From Planctomycetaceae bacterium (GTDB lineage Bacteria > Planctomycetota > Planctomycetia > Planctomycetales > Planctomycetaceae), in contig JAGQQP010000031.1 of NCBI GenBank assembly GCA_020426085.1, forward strand, positions 1 to 16,013: a DNA stretch of 16,013 nt, given 5' to 3'. The position numbers and the translations under genes are program-made. This document shows, piece after piece, positions 1-7,309 of the stretch; position 1 is the stretch's first letter, and the number at the start of each line of letters is the position of its first letter. The notes below the pieces were generated by a model, which ran no database searches, had not been told where the DNA came from, and was given only the letters and a program-made list of their open reading frames with translations.

Positions 1-129
1 TCCGGTCAGATCCGTGACTACGCCCGCAAAAATGGCTGGCAGACACTGCGTGACGCGGGCTGGCAGAAAGTTCTGGAGGGGGTCACATCCATTGACGAAA
101 TCCTCCGCGTCACTAAAGGTGATATCTGA
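1..129 (+). CDS. gspE: Type II secretion ATPase GspE, C-terminal end only (partial)
   Basis: Frame 1 is open from the window edge to a TGA at 127-129 and gives 42 residues that run from [13 protein letters not shown] to [10 protein letters not shown]. The pattern 'lr..gw.kvl.GvTs.dEilRVT' is the usual C-terminal end of GspE/PilB secretion ATPases, where the last helices follow the ATPase core. The Walker A and B motifs and the zinc-binding tetracysteine region would lie upstream, outside the window. GspE is a cytoplasmic hexameric ATPase that powers pseudopilus assembly through GspL and GspF. Its position 61 bases ahead of gspF fits the standard E-F order and supports the call. So little is present that a PilB-type ATPase cannot be excluded from these residues alone; the gsp neighbours decide it. 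Confidence 0.85.
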   Translation, partial: SGQIRDYARKNGWQTLRDAGWQKVLEGVTSIDEILRVTKGDI

Positions 130-190
130 TCGAAATTGAAACAACCCAGGAATCAAGTTTTAAACAGAAAACGCTACCAGAGTCAGAACC

Positions 191-1399
191 ATGCCGGATT
201 TTCAATACATCGCACGCGAAGCAACGGGCCGCCAGGTCACGGGGATTCTGTCGGCGTCCAACCAGCAGGATGCCTTGAATTCGCTGGCGGCGCGCAGTCT
301 GTTTCCGGTGAAAGTCGATCTGGCAGACCAGGCAAAAGCCCAGTTGAAACACTCCGGACGCCGTGTTCGCGCCCGTTATCTGTCTATCTTTTATACCCAG
401 CTGGCGGATCTGCTCAAATCGGGCGTTCCCCTGCTGCGTTCGCTGGAACTGTTAAATAAGCAGTCCACCAACCCTTCACTCAAACAGGTGCTGGAAGAAG
501 TCCGTGCGGAAGTCGCTGATGGAACCCGGTTGGCCGTGGCGATGGGACAGCATCCGAAAGTCTTCTCCGAACTCGCGGTCAGCATGGTCCGCGCAGGAGA
601 AGAAGGGAGTTTTCTGGAAGACGTACTCAAACGCATCGCCAGTTTCACCGATCATCAGGAAGAACTGAAGAACCGCGTGGTGGGTGCGATGATCTACCCG
701 GCCTTTCTTACGACATTCGGTACGGTCATCGTCAGCTTTCTCCTGGTTTACTTCGTACCGAAATTTGAACCGATTTTCGCAAGGATGTCCGAGCGGGGCG
801 AACTCCCCTGGGCCACAACAACTCTGCTGGGTTTCAGTGCGTTTATGCAATCTTACTGGTTTATCATATTTTTCACGATCGGAATACTGTTCGTCGTGGT
901 TTATAAATATATCGAAACCACAGAAGGTCGCTACAAATTCGATCAGTTCCGCCTGAACGCCTACGGACTCGGTGATGTTGTTCGCAGTCTGGCAATTGCC
1001 CGCTTCTGCCGCATTCTGGGAACACTGCTCGCCAATGGTGTCCCCATCCTGCAGTCACTCCGAATCGCCAAAGATGCCGCCGGCAATAAAGTGATCAGTA
1101 ATGCCATCGGAGAAGCCGCGGAAAGCATCTCGGCTGGAAAATCGATCGCACACCCTTTTGCATCGAGTGGTCAGTTCCCCGAAGAAGTCGTCGAGATGAT
1201 TGCCGTCGGGGAAGAAGCCAATAACCTCGAACAGGTATTGATAGATATTGCCGACAACATGGAACGGCAGACCAACCGCAAGCTCGACATGTTCGTTCGC
1301 ATGCTGGAGCCGTTAATGCTCCTGCTGATGGCTGCAGTTGTGGTTTTTGTGATGTTAGCGTTGCTTTTACCGGTCTTTCAAAGCTCCGGTTTACTATAA
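191..1399 (+). CDS. gspF: Type II secretion inner-membrane platform protein GspF
   Basis: This 402-residue protein has the normal length for GspF, the polytopic inner-membrane platform that contacts GspE and GspL. The N-terminus (MPDFQYIAREATGRQVTG) is the typical GspF start 'fqY.A.d..G....G', which supports the ATG at 191 although no strong ribosome binding site precedes it. Two T2SSF domains can be seen, at about residues 68-190 and 270-392. Each opens with a 'l..lL..GvPllrsL' segment (YTQLADLLKSGVPLLRSLEL and LGTLLANGVPILQSLRI). Hydrophobic segments lie at about residues 168-190, 220-240 and 371-396, which is the expected three-helix pattern. No frameshift or truncation is seen. Family relatives are PilC of type IV pili, but the pseudopilin set downstream points to T2SS. 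Confidence 0.96.
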   Translation: MPDFQYIAREATGRQVTGILSASNQQDALNSLAARSLFPVKVDLADQAKAQLKHSGRRVRARYLSIFYTQLADLLKSGVPLLRSLELLNKQSTNPSLKQVLEEVRAEVADGTRLAVAMGQHPKVFSELAVSMVRAGEEGSFLEDVLKRIASFTDHQEELKNRVVGAMIYPAFLTTFGTVIVSFLLVYFVPKFEPIFARMSERGELPWATTTLLGFSAFMQSYWFIIFFTIGILFVVVYKYIETTEGRYKFDQFRLNAYGLGDVVRSLAIARFCRILGTLLANGVPILQSLRIAKDAAGNKVISNAIGEAAESISAGKSIAHPFASSGQFPEEVVEMIAVGEEANNLEQVLIDIADNMERQTNRKLDMFVRMLEPLMLLLMAAVVVFVMLALLLPVFQSSGLL

Positions 1400-1492
1400 T
1401 AAAGAGAGTCATAACGAATTGGTTTTATCTTCACACGGGTAGAACCCAGAATCATTCCTTCTGGAAATGTATAAAGCGAAAAGGATGGAGAC

Positions 1493-1945
1493 ATGTATCG
1501 AATCAAATCACAAACCAAACAACAACGTCGCGGCTTTACCCTGCTGGAAATGCTGATCGTACTGGGAATTATTCTGGTGATCGCAGCTATGGTGGTCCCC
1601 AACCTGCTGGGCAGCCAGAAAAAAGCCAATATCAAAGCCACCCGGGCCAGTATTCATAACCTGGAACAGGCCTTCAAACTGTATGCCGCCGAGAACAACG
1701 GCGAATACCCGCAAGGGGGTCCCGAACAGCTGGAACTGTTGATGCAGCCTGCCAGCACTGATGGACAGGCAGCCGAACCGTTCATCGAATCGATTCCCCT
1801 CGATGCGTGGGGACAGGTCTTTCACTATGAATACCCCAACAATAAAGCCAAGTCCACCAAGCCGGCCATCTGGTCCTCCGGTCCGAATCAACAGGATGAA
1901 AACGGTTCAGGCGATGACGTCAACAACTGGGATCTGAGCGAATAA
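1493..1945 (+). CDS. gspG: Major pseudopilin GspG
   Basis: This 150-residue protein carries a short basic leader ending in RRG, then the prepilin peptidase site G|FTLLEM with the Glu at mature position 5, followed by about 20 hydrophobic residues (MLIVLGIILVIAAMVVP). The C-terminal half has the GspG pattern: YPQGGPEQLELL, then IPLDAWGQVFHYEYP, then IWSSGPNQQDENGSGDDVNNW. The last stretch matches the calcium-binding loop region of GspG ('D.WG..y.Y...', 'SlG.Dg..gGeg.d.Di..W'). GspG polymerises into the periplasmic pseudopilus after cleavage and methylation by GspO, which is not in this window. An AGGATGGAG ribosome binding site lies just before the ATG. It is preceded by a 93-base gap, unlike the tight spacing of H-I-J, so an extra promoter for this abundant subunit is possible. 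Confidence 0.97.
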   Translation: MYRIKSQTKQQRRGFTLLEMLIVLGIILVIAAMVVPNLLGSQKKANIKATRASIHNLEQAFKLYAAENNGEYPQGGPEQLELLMQPASTDGQAAEPFIESIPLDAWGQVFHYEYPNNKAKSTKPAIWSSGPNQQDENGSGDDVNNWDLSE

Positions 1946-1994
1946 TCTGTCTTTGCCAAAGGACTGCAGCAGATGAGTTCAGAGGATGTAGCGC

Positions 1995-2615
1995 ATGACA
2001 AAACAGCCACACCCATTCAGAAACGCGCATCAGCGTCGATCAGGCTTTACGCTGTTCGAAATGCTGCTGGTACTGGCATTGCTGCTGGTGCTCGTTTCCG
2101 TGGTCTGGCCGGCTGTCTTGCGGATCAGTTCCAGTAACCGCCTGCGTCAAAGTATGCAGGACGTCAATTCCGCTTTCGCAGCCGCCCGTATCCGCGCGAT
2201 TGAGCATGGCGTGAATTATCACGTTTATCTGGAACTGGGCGGAAATCAGTATCTGGTTGTTCCGGTTGACCAGGGATTGCTGGGCATCAATACCGAAGAC
2301 AGCACTCCAGTCACGACTGGTACCAGCGATGCATTTCTCGTCCGCGAACTGCCTGAAGAATTTCAATTCAGCAAAACGGTCTCTGCTACCGTTACCGAAC
2401 CGATCATCCCGCTGGAATGGCTATCCGGTCTTCCCAATGCAAAAGATTTACGCTGGGTGGAAAGCTCATTCCCCATCACCTTCTATCCCGATGGAACCGC
2501 CTCTCTCAGCCTGCAACATGACATTCTGAAAAAAGAGCAAACAGTAGCGAGCATCGAGGTTCGTGGACTGACTGGTAACACGACGATTTCTTACAAGCAG
2601 GAGAAATCGCAATGA
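1995..2615 (+). CDS. gspH: Minor pseudopilin GspH
   Basis: The 206-residue product begins with a basic leader (QRRSG) and the cleavage site G|FTLFEM, followed by the hydrophobic helix LLVLALLLVLVSVVWPAVL. The rest is beta-rich and ends with ITFYPDGTASLSL and then a 'vRGLTGNTTI' segment. That is the GspH/FimT ending 'i.F.pdGsas ... v.gltG.v'. Minor pseudopilin GspH links the GspI-J-K tip to the GspG shaft. A GAGG ribosome binding site (about 1982-1985) lies nine bases before the ATG. The stop codon overlaps the gspI start in an ATGA, which implies coupled translation. FimU/FimT-type type IV pilus subunits share this fold, but the position between gspG and gspI favours GspH. Confidence 0.92.
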   Translation: MTKQPHPFRNAHQRRSGFTLFEMLLVLALLLVLVSVVWPAVLRISSSNRLRQSMQDVNSAFAAARIRAIEHGVNYHVYLELGGNQYLVVPVDQGLLGINTEDSTPVTTGTSDAFLVRELPEEFQFSKTVSATVTEPIIPLEWLSGLPNAKDLRWVESSFPITFYPDGTASLSLQHDILKKEQTVASIEVRGLTGNTTISYKQEKSQ

Positions 2616-3079
2616 TTGTTCGCCAGCAGATCAGTGAGAAACACAACTCAACCCGTGCAGGTTTGACCCTGCTGGAAGTTCTGATTTCGCTCTCAATTTT
2701 TCTGGGGGCGCTAACGGCACTCAGCCAGTTGATTGGAATCGGCTCCCGGGCTGCCGTACAGACACAGTTGAAAACGCAGGCGATTTTCAGATGTCAGTCC
2801 ATCCTGGCTGAAGTTCTCGCAGGGGCCCGGCCGATGGAATCGGTGGCGATGGCTGCGTTCGACGACGACAATGAATACTGGAAATGGAGTCTGAATGTCG
2901 AACCGGGTGACTACGATAACATGCTGAGACTGACCGTCCTCGTGCAATATATTGGCGACTCGGAAACGGTCTCCACCAGTTATCAGCTGATTCGCCAGGT
3001 ACGCGATCCCGCCATGCTGCTTGATGCCGCCAACACCGTAGAGACCACGACCGATACCACACTGGAGGAACAGTTATGA
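2612..3079 (+). CDS. gspI: Minor pseudopilin GspI
   Basis: This 155-residue protein has a prepilin-type leader ending at G|LTLLEVLISL with Glu at mature position 5, followed by IFLGALTALSQLIGIG. The globular part contains the 'A..RCQSILAEVLAG' helix after the transmembrane segment and 'YWKWSLNVEP', then 'LTVLVQY', consistent with the GspI pattern 'W...v......l..v.v.V.w'. GspI forms the core of the minor pseudopilin tip with GspJ and GspK. It overlaps both neighbours by 4 bases (ATGA with gspH, ATGA with gspJ). The C-terminus is rich in Thr, Asp and Glu and is longer than in typical enterobacterial GspI of roughly 120-125 residues. Confidence 0.92.
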   Translation: MIVRQQISEKHNSTRAGLTLLEVLISLSIFLGALTALSQLIGIGSRAAVQTQLKTQAIFRCQSILAEVLAGARPMESVAMAAFDDDNEYWKWSLNVEPGDYDNMLRLTVLVQYIGDSETVSTSYQLIRQVRDPAMLLDAANTVETTTDTTLEEQL

Positions 3080-3990
3080 GAATCCATACTGCCCGCCAGA
3101 ACAGAATTTCCACTCGAACTTCCGGCTTTACGATGCTGGAAGTCATACTGGCCATTGGTCTGACAAGTCTGCTGCTGGCTGCCATCTATTCTGCTCTCGA
3201 TCTCTATTGGAAATATACCACAATTGGCCAGCAACAGGTCGAGCGGGCACAGATCGCCCGCGCTGTTTTCCAGAAGATTTCACAGGACTTACATTCTGTT
3301 ACCTACATGCAGAAAACAGCGGAAGAAGAGGATTCCACCTCGGACTCTACCGATACAGAGACTGAAGAAACCGTCATTGAAGTGACGAATCCGGATGACG
3401 CTTACACCTCAAGCAACATCGGTGTATTCGGTGATGCACAATCGCTGGTTCTGCACACCAGTCGTCCCGGCAGACAACCACTGCTCGTCTCCAGTTCAGG
3501 CAGCTCCTCCGCGCTGCAGAGCGATCTGCTTTCGATCTCTTATTTTCTGGCGGTCGCTGGTGGTGAAGGTCTTCAGGGAGCCGTCGGAGATCAATACCGC
3601 AGCACTGCCACTACCGGACAGAGCACACAGGGACTTGCTCGACTCGAAGGTGATCGGCTGGCGATGAGCATGGCCGATAATTCTGCTGACGTCCAGGTAC
3701 TGGCACAACAGTCACAATTGCTGGCAGCGGAAATTACCAGCCTGCAGTTTCAATATTTTGATGGTGCAGACTGGCTGGAGGTCTGGGACAGCATCGAATA
3801 CGGAACCGTTCCCCAGGCAATCAGAGTGACGATCGGCTTTCAAAATGAAAATATTGAAGGTCTCGAAAAAATCGCCAACGATAAAATCAATGGTTATGAG
3901 AATAAATTCAGTATGGTGATTGCCCTCCCGCTGGCTTTACCATCAACGTTGCAGGCCACAACCCAGGACACCACGACCACGACTTTTTAA
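3076..3990 (+). CDS. gspJ: Minor pseudopilin GspJ
   Basis: The 304-residue product has the leader and cleavage site SG|FTMLEVILAI, a hydrophobic helix (LTSLLLAAIYSALDLYW) and a following helix with 'QQQVERAQIARAVFQKISQDL', the usual GspJ pattern. Near the C-terminus it reads 'LQFQYFDGADWLEVWDS' and then 'VPQAIRVTIGF', matching the GspJ ending 'f.Y.dg..W...W......P.av.v.l'. At 304 residues it is about 100 longer than enterobacterial GspJ. The extra length includes an acidic Ser/Thr/Asp/Glu-rich insert at about residues 80-102 and a Ser/Gly-rich stretch near residues 136-150. A Thr run closes the protein. GspJ pairs with GspI and GspK at the pseudopilus tip. It overlaps gspI by 4 bases and leaves 15 bases before gspK. 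Confidence 0.92.
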   Translation: MRIHTARQNRISTRTSGFTMLEVILAIGLTSLLLAAIYSALDLYWKYTTIGQQQVERAQIARAVFQKISQDLHSVTYMQKTAEEEDSTSDSTDTETEETVIEVTNPDDAYTSSNIGVFGDAQSLVLHTSRPGRQPLLVSSSGSSSALQSDLLSISYFLAVAGGEGLQGAVGDQYRSTATTGQSTQGLARLEGDRLAMSMADNSADVQVLAQQSQLLAAEITSLQFQYFDGADWLEVWDSIEYGTVPQAIRVTIGFQNENIEGLEKIANDKINGYENKFSMVIALPLALPSTLQATTQDTTTTTF

Positions 3991-4005
3991 TTTATTGACG
4001 ACTGT

Positions 4006-5697
4006 ATGAAATCGTATCCCTCACAACATGTTCAGAACACTGGTTTTTCAGTACAGAAAAACGGGCGGAATTTACGGACCGGCAGTACGCTGCTCGTGGT
4101 GCTGGTCGTGGTCGTCATGCTCACGCTGGGCGCTTACACATTTTCAGAATTAATGATCGTCGAAGTGGAAGCGACTAATATTTATGGTCGATCCATCCAG
4201 TCACGAGAGCTGGCACTCTCCGGAATTGAACTTGCCGCCGCTTACGTAGGAGACCGCTCAGACATTGATGGCTGGAATTCCTATCATAATCCGGACCAGT
4301 TTCAGAACATCAATTTACTCCCCTCTGATGCGCCGCGTGCCAGCGGTTATTTCAGTATTGTCGCGCCCGTCACAAAAGATGCTGCTTCGAAAACAATTCG
4401 CTTCGGCTTGACCAATGAATCAGGTAAGCTGAATCTGAATATCCTCGCCAGTGAAGAAGAGGAAGAAGAAGGTGATGCCGTCAATCGCCTGATGTATATT
4501 CCCAATATGACCGAAGACATCGCAGCAGCGATACTTGACTGGATCGACGATGATGACGAAACCCGCTCCTATGGTGCAGAAAGCGATTACTACGAAACAT
4601 TAGAGACTCCCTATTTCACAAAAAACGGACCTCTCGAATCGCTGGATGAACTGCTGCTCGTGCGAGGCGTTACTCCGGAACTGCTTTACGGGGAAGATAC
4701 CAACCGCAACGGGATCCTGGATTTCAATGAGAATGACGGCGACGCCACTTTACCCAATGACAATGCCGATGGTGTTCTCAATGCAGGCTGGTGCGAGTAC
4801 TTTACCGTTCACAGTCGCGAAATTAATATCCGTCCCGATGGTTCTCAAAAGATCAACGTCAATCAGACCATGCTCACTGAGCTTTATGACGCGCTCGAAA
4901 CAGAACTCGGCCCCGATGAAGCCCGGTTCATCGTTGCTTACCGGTTAAGTGGTCCCGTTGTTACGGAAAGTGATCTGTCTACCGGTTTGTCAGGCACAAC
5001 TGTAGGTGGCAGCATGAGTGAGAAACAGGCCCTGAATGAGCTGGCCAACGGTATTGCCAAAGCGATGTTTGCCGAAGACGGCGCCTCTGTCACACGGGGC
5101 GGCATGGATCTTACCCCCGGTGGCGCCTTTTCCATCAACTCACTCTTCGATCTGATTGGTTCTGAAGTCGAAACAGAAATCGACGGAACGAAAACCACGC
5201 TTTCCAGTCCCTGGCTGGCTGATCCCGCTGCCATGACTACGGATTTACCCGTACTGCATGACCTGCTGACGACATCAAAAAACCAGTACATTGAAGGGCG
5301 TATCCAGATTGATGAGGCACGCCTGGAAACATTGCTGGGTATTCCCGGAATGGATGAAACCCTGGCAAATGCGATCGTTAATTCCCAGATGACTGCTACA
5401 AACGGAGCCCCTTCTACAGAAATCAGTCAGGCACGCCAGACAACTGGATGGCTTGTGATTGAAGGGCTTACGACAATAGAACAGATACGGTTACTGGCTC
5501 CTTATATCTGTAGTGGGGGAGATGTCTTTCGAGTGCAGTCCCTGGGCTATTTCGGTCAGGGAGGCCCGCTGACACGTATGGAAGCCGTGATTGATGGCAC
5601 ATTTATCCCGCCACGTATCACGGCGATTCGTGATCTCAGCAACCTGGGTAGCGGCTACCCCGTTTCTACCCTGCAGGGATTGTCGCAGGAAGAATAA
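4006..5697 (+). CDS. gspK: Minor pseudopilin GspK, with EF-hand-like calcium loops
   Basis: This 563-residue protein has a long basic leader, then G|STLLVVLVVVVML. Mature position 5 is Val rather than Glu, which is the known hallmark of GspK, the pseudopilin at the tip. The conserved GspK core is seen at about residues 178-230 (ILDWIDDDDETRSYGAES, then NGPLESLDELLLVRGVTPEL). Directly after it lies a near-perfect EF-hand loop, D231-T-N233-R-N235-G236-I-L-D239-F-N-E242. A second similar loop follows at 251-259 (NDNADGVLN), without the final Glu. Helix-hairpin-helix-like segments appear near residues 160-178 and 437-456 (ETLLGIPGMDETLANAI). It is well over the roughly 320-330 residues of proteobacterial GspK, with most of the extra length in the acidic, calcium-type insert and the C-terminal half. 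No clear ribosome binding site is seen before the ATG; translation may depend on gspJ. Confidence 0.92.
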   Translation: MKSYPSQHVQNTGFSVQKNGRNLRTGSTLLVVLVVVVMLTLGAYTFSELMIVEVEATNIYGRSIQSRELALSGIELAAAYVGDRSDIDGWNSYHNPDQFQNINLLPSDAPRASGYFSIVAPVTKDAASKTIRFGLTNESGKLNLNILASEEEEEEGDAVNRLMYIPNMTEDIAAAILDWIDDDDETRSYGAESDYYETLETPYFTKNGPLESLDELLLVRGVTPELLYGEDTNRNGILDFNENDGDATLPNDNADGVLNAGWCEYFTVHSREINIRPDGSQKINVNQTMLTELYDALETELGPDEARFIVAYRLSGPVVTESDLSTGLSGTTVGGSMSEKQALNELANGIAKAMFAEDGASVTRGGMDLTPGGAFSINSLFDLIGSEVETEIDGTKTTLSSPWLADPAAMTTDLPVLHDLLTTSKNQYIEGRIQIDEARLETLLGIPGMDETLANAIVNSQMTATNGAPSTEISQARQTTGWLVIEGLTTIEQIRLLAPYICSGGDVFRVQSLGYFGQGGPLTRMEAVIDGTFIPPRITAIRDLSNLGSGYPVSTLQGLSQEE

Positions 5698-5723
5698 CTT
5701 CTGCACTAACCCGAATCAGAACC

Positions 5724-5729
5724 TATAAT
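5724..5729 (+). promoter_or_regulatory. Possible -10 box (TATAAT) ahead of the gspL-type gene
   Basis: A perfect TATAAT stands in the 70-base gap between gspK and the next gene. A start about 8 bases downstream would leave a leader of roughly 31 bases before the ATG at 5768. No good -35 element is found 16-18 bases upstream, so this is weak evidence for an internal promoter. If real, it would rule out the upstream TTG at 5729 as the gene start. Confidence 0.25.
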
Positions 5730-5767
5730 TGATATATCCATCACTGACGTTTTTTGAGAAACAGATC

Positions 5768-7255
5768 ATGGCAGATTATCTGGCTATCAACTGGGAAAAA
5801 ACAGGGCTCACCGGCGTGGAAGGTCACCTCGGTGTTTCCGGGGTCTCCGTGAAACGTGCGTTTCAAATCAACTGGCCCGAACAGTTGCATCCGGAGAAAG
5901 ATCCGGTCTCTGCAGGCAGCTGGTTGAAAAATGAATTCAACCGCCTGAAACTGACAGCAAAACAGATTCTGATCTCATTCCCCCGCCACGATACAACCAT
6001 CCGCTTGCTGGAAATTCCCGAAGTTCCGCTCGAAGAAGTTCCGGAAATTGTTCAACTGCAGACTGCCACCCGATCTTCCGTTCCGCTGAATCAACTGTTG
6101 CTGGATTATCTGCTGTTACCACCCCGCGAAGGAAAAGCAACGCGTGATGTTCTGGTGGCCAGTATCGCAAAACAGACGCACGACCAGGTGATCAAAACAT
6201 TTCACTCGATGGGTCTGGAAACCGCAGCCACGGGAATCAGTTCGATCAACACCGCGGTCTGGATCACCCACATCATCCCTGCCGTTCTCGAAGCGCCGAC
6301 ACTGATTGTCAATCAGGTTGATACCAATCTGGAAATCACTCTGATCCATCAGCGACAAATATTGTTCACCAGCTCAACGGCAATGGGTTCCTCAGACCCC
6401 GCAGTGGTTGATCAGACCATCCAGACAGAAATCAACCGGTTTCTCCTCTCTCGCAGTTCACAACTCGGCGGTGAAAAGATCAGTCAGATATTACTGATTG
6501 GCGGTCGCCCGCAATGTGCTGCAGTATTACAGGAACGACAGCAGTGTGACGTCGAAATCATCGATCCACTGCAGCAGGAACAGTTCTCACATGAGCCCTC
6601 AGAAGAGCTGACCTCACCCGGTGTGCTGGCCGGCCCACTGGGTATCCTGTATTCACTTCAGCAGAAGCGCCTGGAAACCGTCGATTTTCTACATCCTCAT
6701 AAAGCCGATCAAAAACCGGATCGTCGCAAACTGCAGATTGGACTGGGGGTCGCAGGAGCAGTACTGATTCTACTAACGGCGCTGTACATGACCCATCAGA
6801 GTGTATCGGATCTTGATGAACAAATTGCCGAGCGGCAAAAGATACAACGTGACCTTGATGAACTGCTCAAACGGGGACAGCCGACCTTAGAATCTGTCGC
6901 CCTGATTCAGAAGTGGGAAAATTCAAATTCCAAATCATTGAAAGTGCTGCAGGAACTGGAAACCATACTACCAGGCACCGATCGCATCTATCTGAACGAA
7001 CTCGATGTTAACCGTTCAGCGAGCCAGTCCTCGCTCAGTCGCCTGCGGGCAATTGGCAATGCGAAAGATGATCTGGATGCCCGGGATCTCAATCAACAGT
7101 TGTCCAAAAATAATTTTCGAGTGCATCCAAAACGCAGTACAAATAAAACTTATGATTCTGAGTATCCGGTTCCTTTTGAAATTGATGCAGAAAAACTTCC
7201 TCCGCGAGCTGAAGCAGCACAGCCCGCAGTACCAGTGAAGCAGAACGGGAATTGA
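5768..7255 (+). CDS. gspL: GspL-type protein: actin-like (PilM) domain, membrane anchor, PilN-like periplasmic domain
   Basis: I place the start at the ATG at 5768 (MADYLAINWEKTG), preceded by GAGAA at 5756-5760. The frame is open to a TTG at 5729, but that start has no ribosome binding site. The 495-residue product has three parts. Residues 1 to about 300 resemble the actin-like domain of PilM/GspL, with the start 'yLaIdW....l.gv', the segment LEIPEVPLEEVPEIVQLQ, and a late nucleotide-fold motif ILLIGGRPQCAAVL. A single transmembrane helix lies at about 321-343 (QIGLGVAGAVLILLTALYM). Residues 345-495 form a periplasmic region with a heptad-like helix and a ferredoxin-like fold, as in PilN or the GspL C-terminus. 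In the T2SS, GspL couples the cytoplasmic GspE ATPase to periplasmic GspM. Because PilM and PilN are separate in pili, this fusion fits GspL. Sequence identity to proteobacterial GspL is likely low. Confidence 0.85.
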   Translation: MADYLAINWEKTGLTGVEGHLGVSGVSVKRAFQINWPEQLHPEKDPVSAGSWLKNEFNRLKLTAKQILISFPRHDTTIRLLEIPEVPLEEVPEIVQLQTATRSSVPLNQLLLDYLLLPPREGKATRDVLVASIAKQTHDQVIKTFHSMGLETAATGISSINTAVWITHIIPAVLEAPTLIVNQVDTNLEITLIHQRQILFTSSTAMGSSDPAVVDQTIQTEINRFLLSRSSQLGGEKISQILLIGGRPQCAAVLQERQQCDVEIIDPLQQEQFSHEPSEELTSPGVLAGPLGILYSLQQKRLETVDFLHPHKADQKPDRRKLQIGLGVAGAVLILLTALYMTHQSVSDLDEQIAERQKIQRDLDELLKRGQPTLESVALIQKWENSNSKSLKVLQELETILPGTDRIYLNELDVNRSASQSSLSRLRAIGNAKDDLDARDLNQQLSKNNFRVHPKRSTNKTYDSEYPVPFEIDAEKLPPRAEAAQPAVPVKQNGN

Positions 7256-7309
7256 TCAGGTCTGGAACAAACCTGTTTCATCCACTTTTTTGAGTTGAAT
7301 GTTAAGACA

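Noticed and set aside
5729..5767. Upstream TTG start for the gspL-type gene
   Set aside because: The TTG overlaps a TATAAT and lacks a ribosome binding site. The ATG at 5768 has GAGAA at good spacing and gives the typical MADYLAI start.
7257..7291. Intrinsic terminator after the gspL-type gene (CAGGT/ACCTG followed by six T)
   Set aside because: The stem is only 5 bp and the T-run begins 10 bases after it, so it does not form a proper terminator. The next gene is likely in the same operon.
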